A stretch of DNA of 64,000 nucleotides from Mobilitalea sibirica (GTDB taxonomy: Bacteria > Bacillota > Clostridia > Lachnospirales > Lachnospiraceae), in assembly GCF_015999265.1 (NCBI RefSeq), contig NZ_JAEAGR010000015.1:54765-118764 (forward strand), written 5' to 3'. Both the position numbers and the translations under genes were made by a program. Positions 63,934 through 64,000 of the stretch are shown piece by piece. The notes below the pieces were generated by a model. The model did not search any database. It had not been told where the DNA came from and saw only the letters and a list, made by a program, of their open reading frames with translations. Numbering within the stretch: the stretch's first letter is position 1; the number at the start of each line of letters is the position of its first letter.

Positions 63934-64000
63934 CTTATAAATCGCCTACCACTACTTTCGTACTGCCTCGCTAACACTATGAAAGAAGGTGATTTATAAG
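63934..64000. repeat. Inverted repeat running to the window edge
   Basis: CTTATAAATC (63934-63943) pairs with GATTTATAAG (63991-64000), with CTTTC/GAAAG inside. The outer limits cannot be judged because the window ends here. It may be another multi-arm element. Confidence 0.5.

Noticed and set aside
62839..64000. Replication origin oriC
   Set aside because: parS sites are present, but no cluster of DnaA boxes and no dnaA or dnaN gene is seen.

Overview
The window reads as a low-GC, endospore-forming, fermentative Firmicute of the Lachnospiraceae type (Clostridium phytofermentans-like). The evidence is AT-rich gaps, strong AGGAGG ribosome sites, sporulation genes (spmA, spmB, spoVAF, an AbrB-family regulator, ricT), a bifunctional adhE with Rex-type operators, an araBAD set, a lipoprotein GH3 glycosidase, and families typical of that group (DUF3881, DUF4446, DUF327). 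The genus is an inference. The right end is close to the chromosome origin: parA and parB are present with three perfect parS sites. No DnaA-box cluster was recognised, so oriC itself is probably just outside.

Layout. 1-5969: 5' part of carB behind four 46-bp hairpin repeats, then rsmA, tatD, a 51-aa gene and a two-gene AmmeMemoRadiSam operon. 5970-9323: an unusual regulator with an XRE helix-turn-helix joined to a FlhA-like domain, a 225-bp palindromic element, spmA-spmB and a divergent AbrB-family gene. 9319-17346: a cluster in the order of the Bacillus subtilis yaaO-tmk-yaaQR-holB-yaaT-yabB-yabC-abrB region, but with a guanylate-kinase-like gene in the tmk position and a TPR/MORN-like gene inserted. 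17366-24831: two paralogous cytoplasmic sensors (LacI-type ligand domain plus GGDEF), then an ABC importer (lipoprotein, permease, ATPase) with an internal terminator. 25102-36074: spoVAF, murI, a duplicated-domain lipoprotein, a DUF2500 protein, a broken carbonic anhydrase, an unusual ion channel, an alpha/beta hydrolase, a GH3 glycosidase and a sorbosone-dehydrogenase-like propeller. 36075-40771: a tRNA-like relic, a chemotaxis receptor with no sensor domain, a multi-arm palindrome, tRNA-Lys, trxA, trmB and an FMN reductase. 40772-47798: araB-araA-araD, a D,D-carboxypeptidase and a coiled-coil membrane protein. 47966-54518: the phosphate regulon pstS-pstC-pstA-pstB-phoU followed by phoP-phoR, with a Pho-box-like array upstream of pstS. 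54804-64000: tRNA-Arg, DUF3881, an HD-GYP protein, adhE, DUF4446, parB, parA and 1.16 kb of non-coding DNA.

How the parts work together. Phosphate uptake, its two-component control and PhoU form one self-regulating block. Two diguanylate cyclases and an HD-GYP phosphodiesterase suggest active cyclic-di-GMP signalling. araBAD, GH3 and adhE fit plant-sugar fermentation to ethanol with NADH-responsive control. Most unusual are the HTH-FlhA fusion, several long multi-arm palindromes in intergenic DNA, one flanked by a 7-bp direct repeat, and a parS site built into a terminator hairpin.

Stretches above 300 bp without a gene are each described below. Where several upstream start codons were possible, starts were moved to the ATG, GTG or TTG with a proper Shine-Dalgarno sequence.
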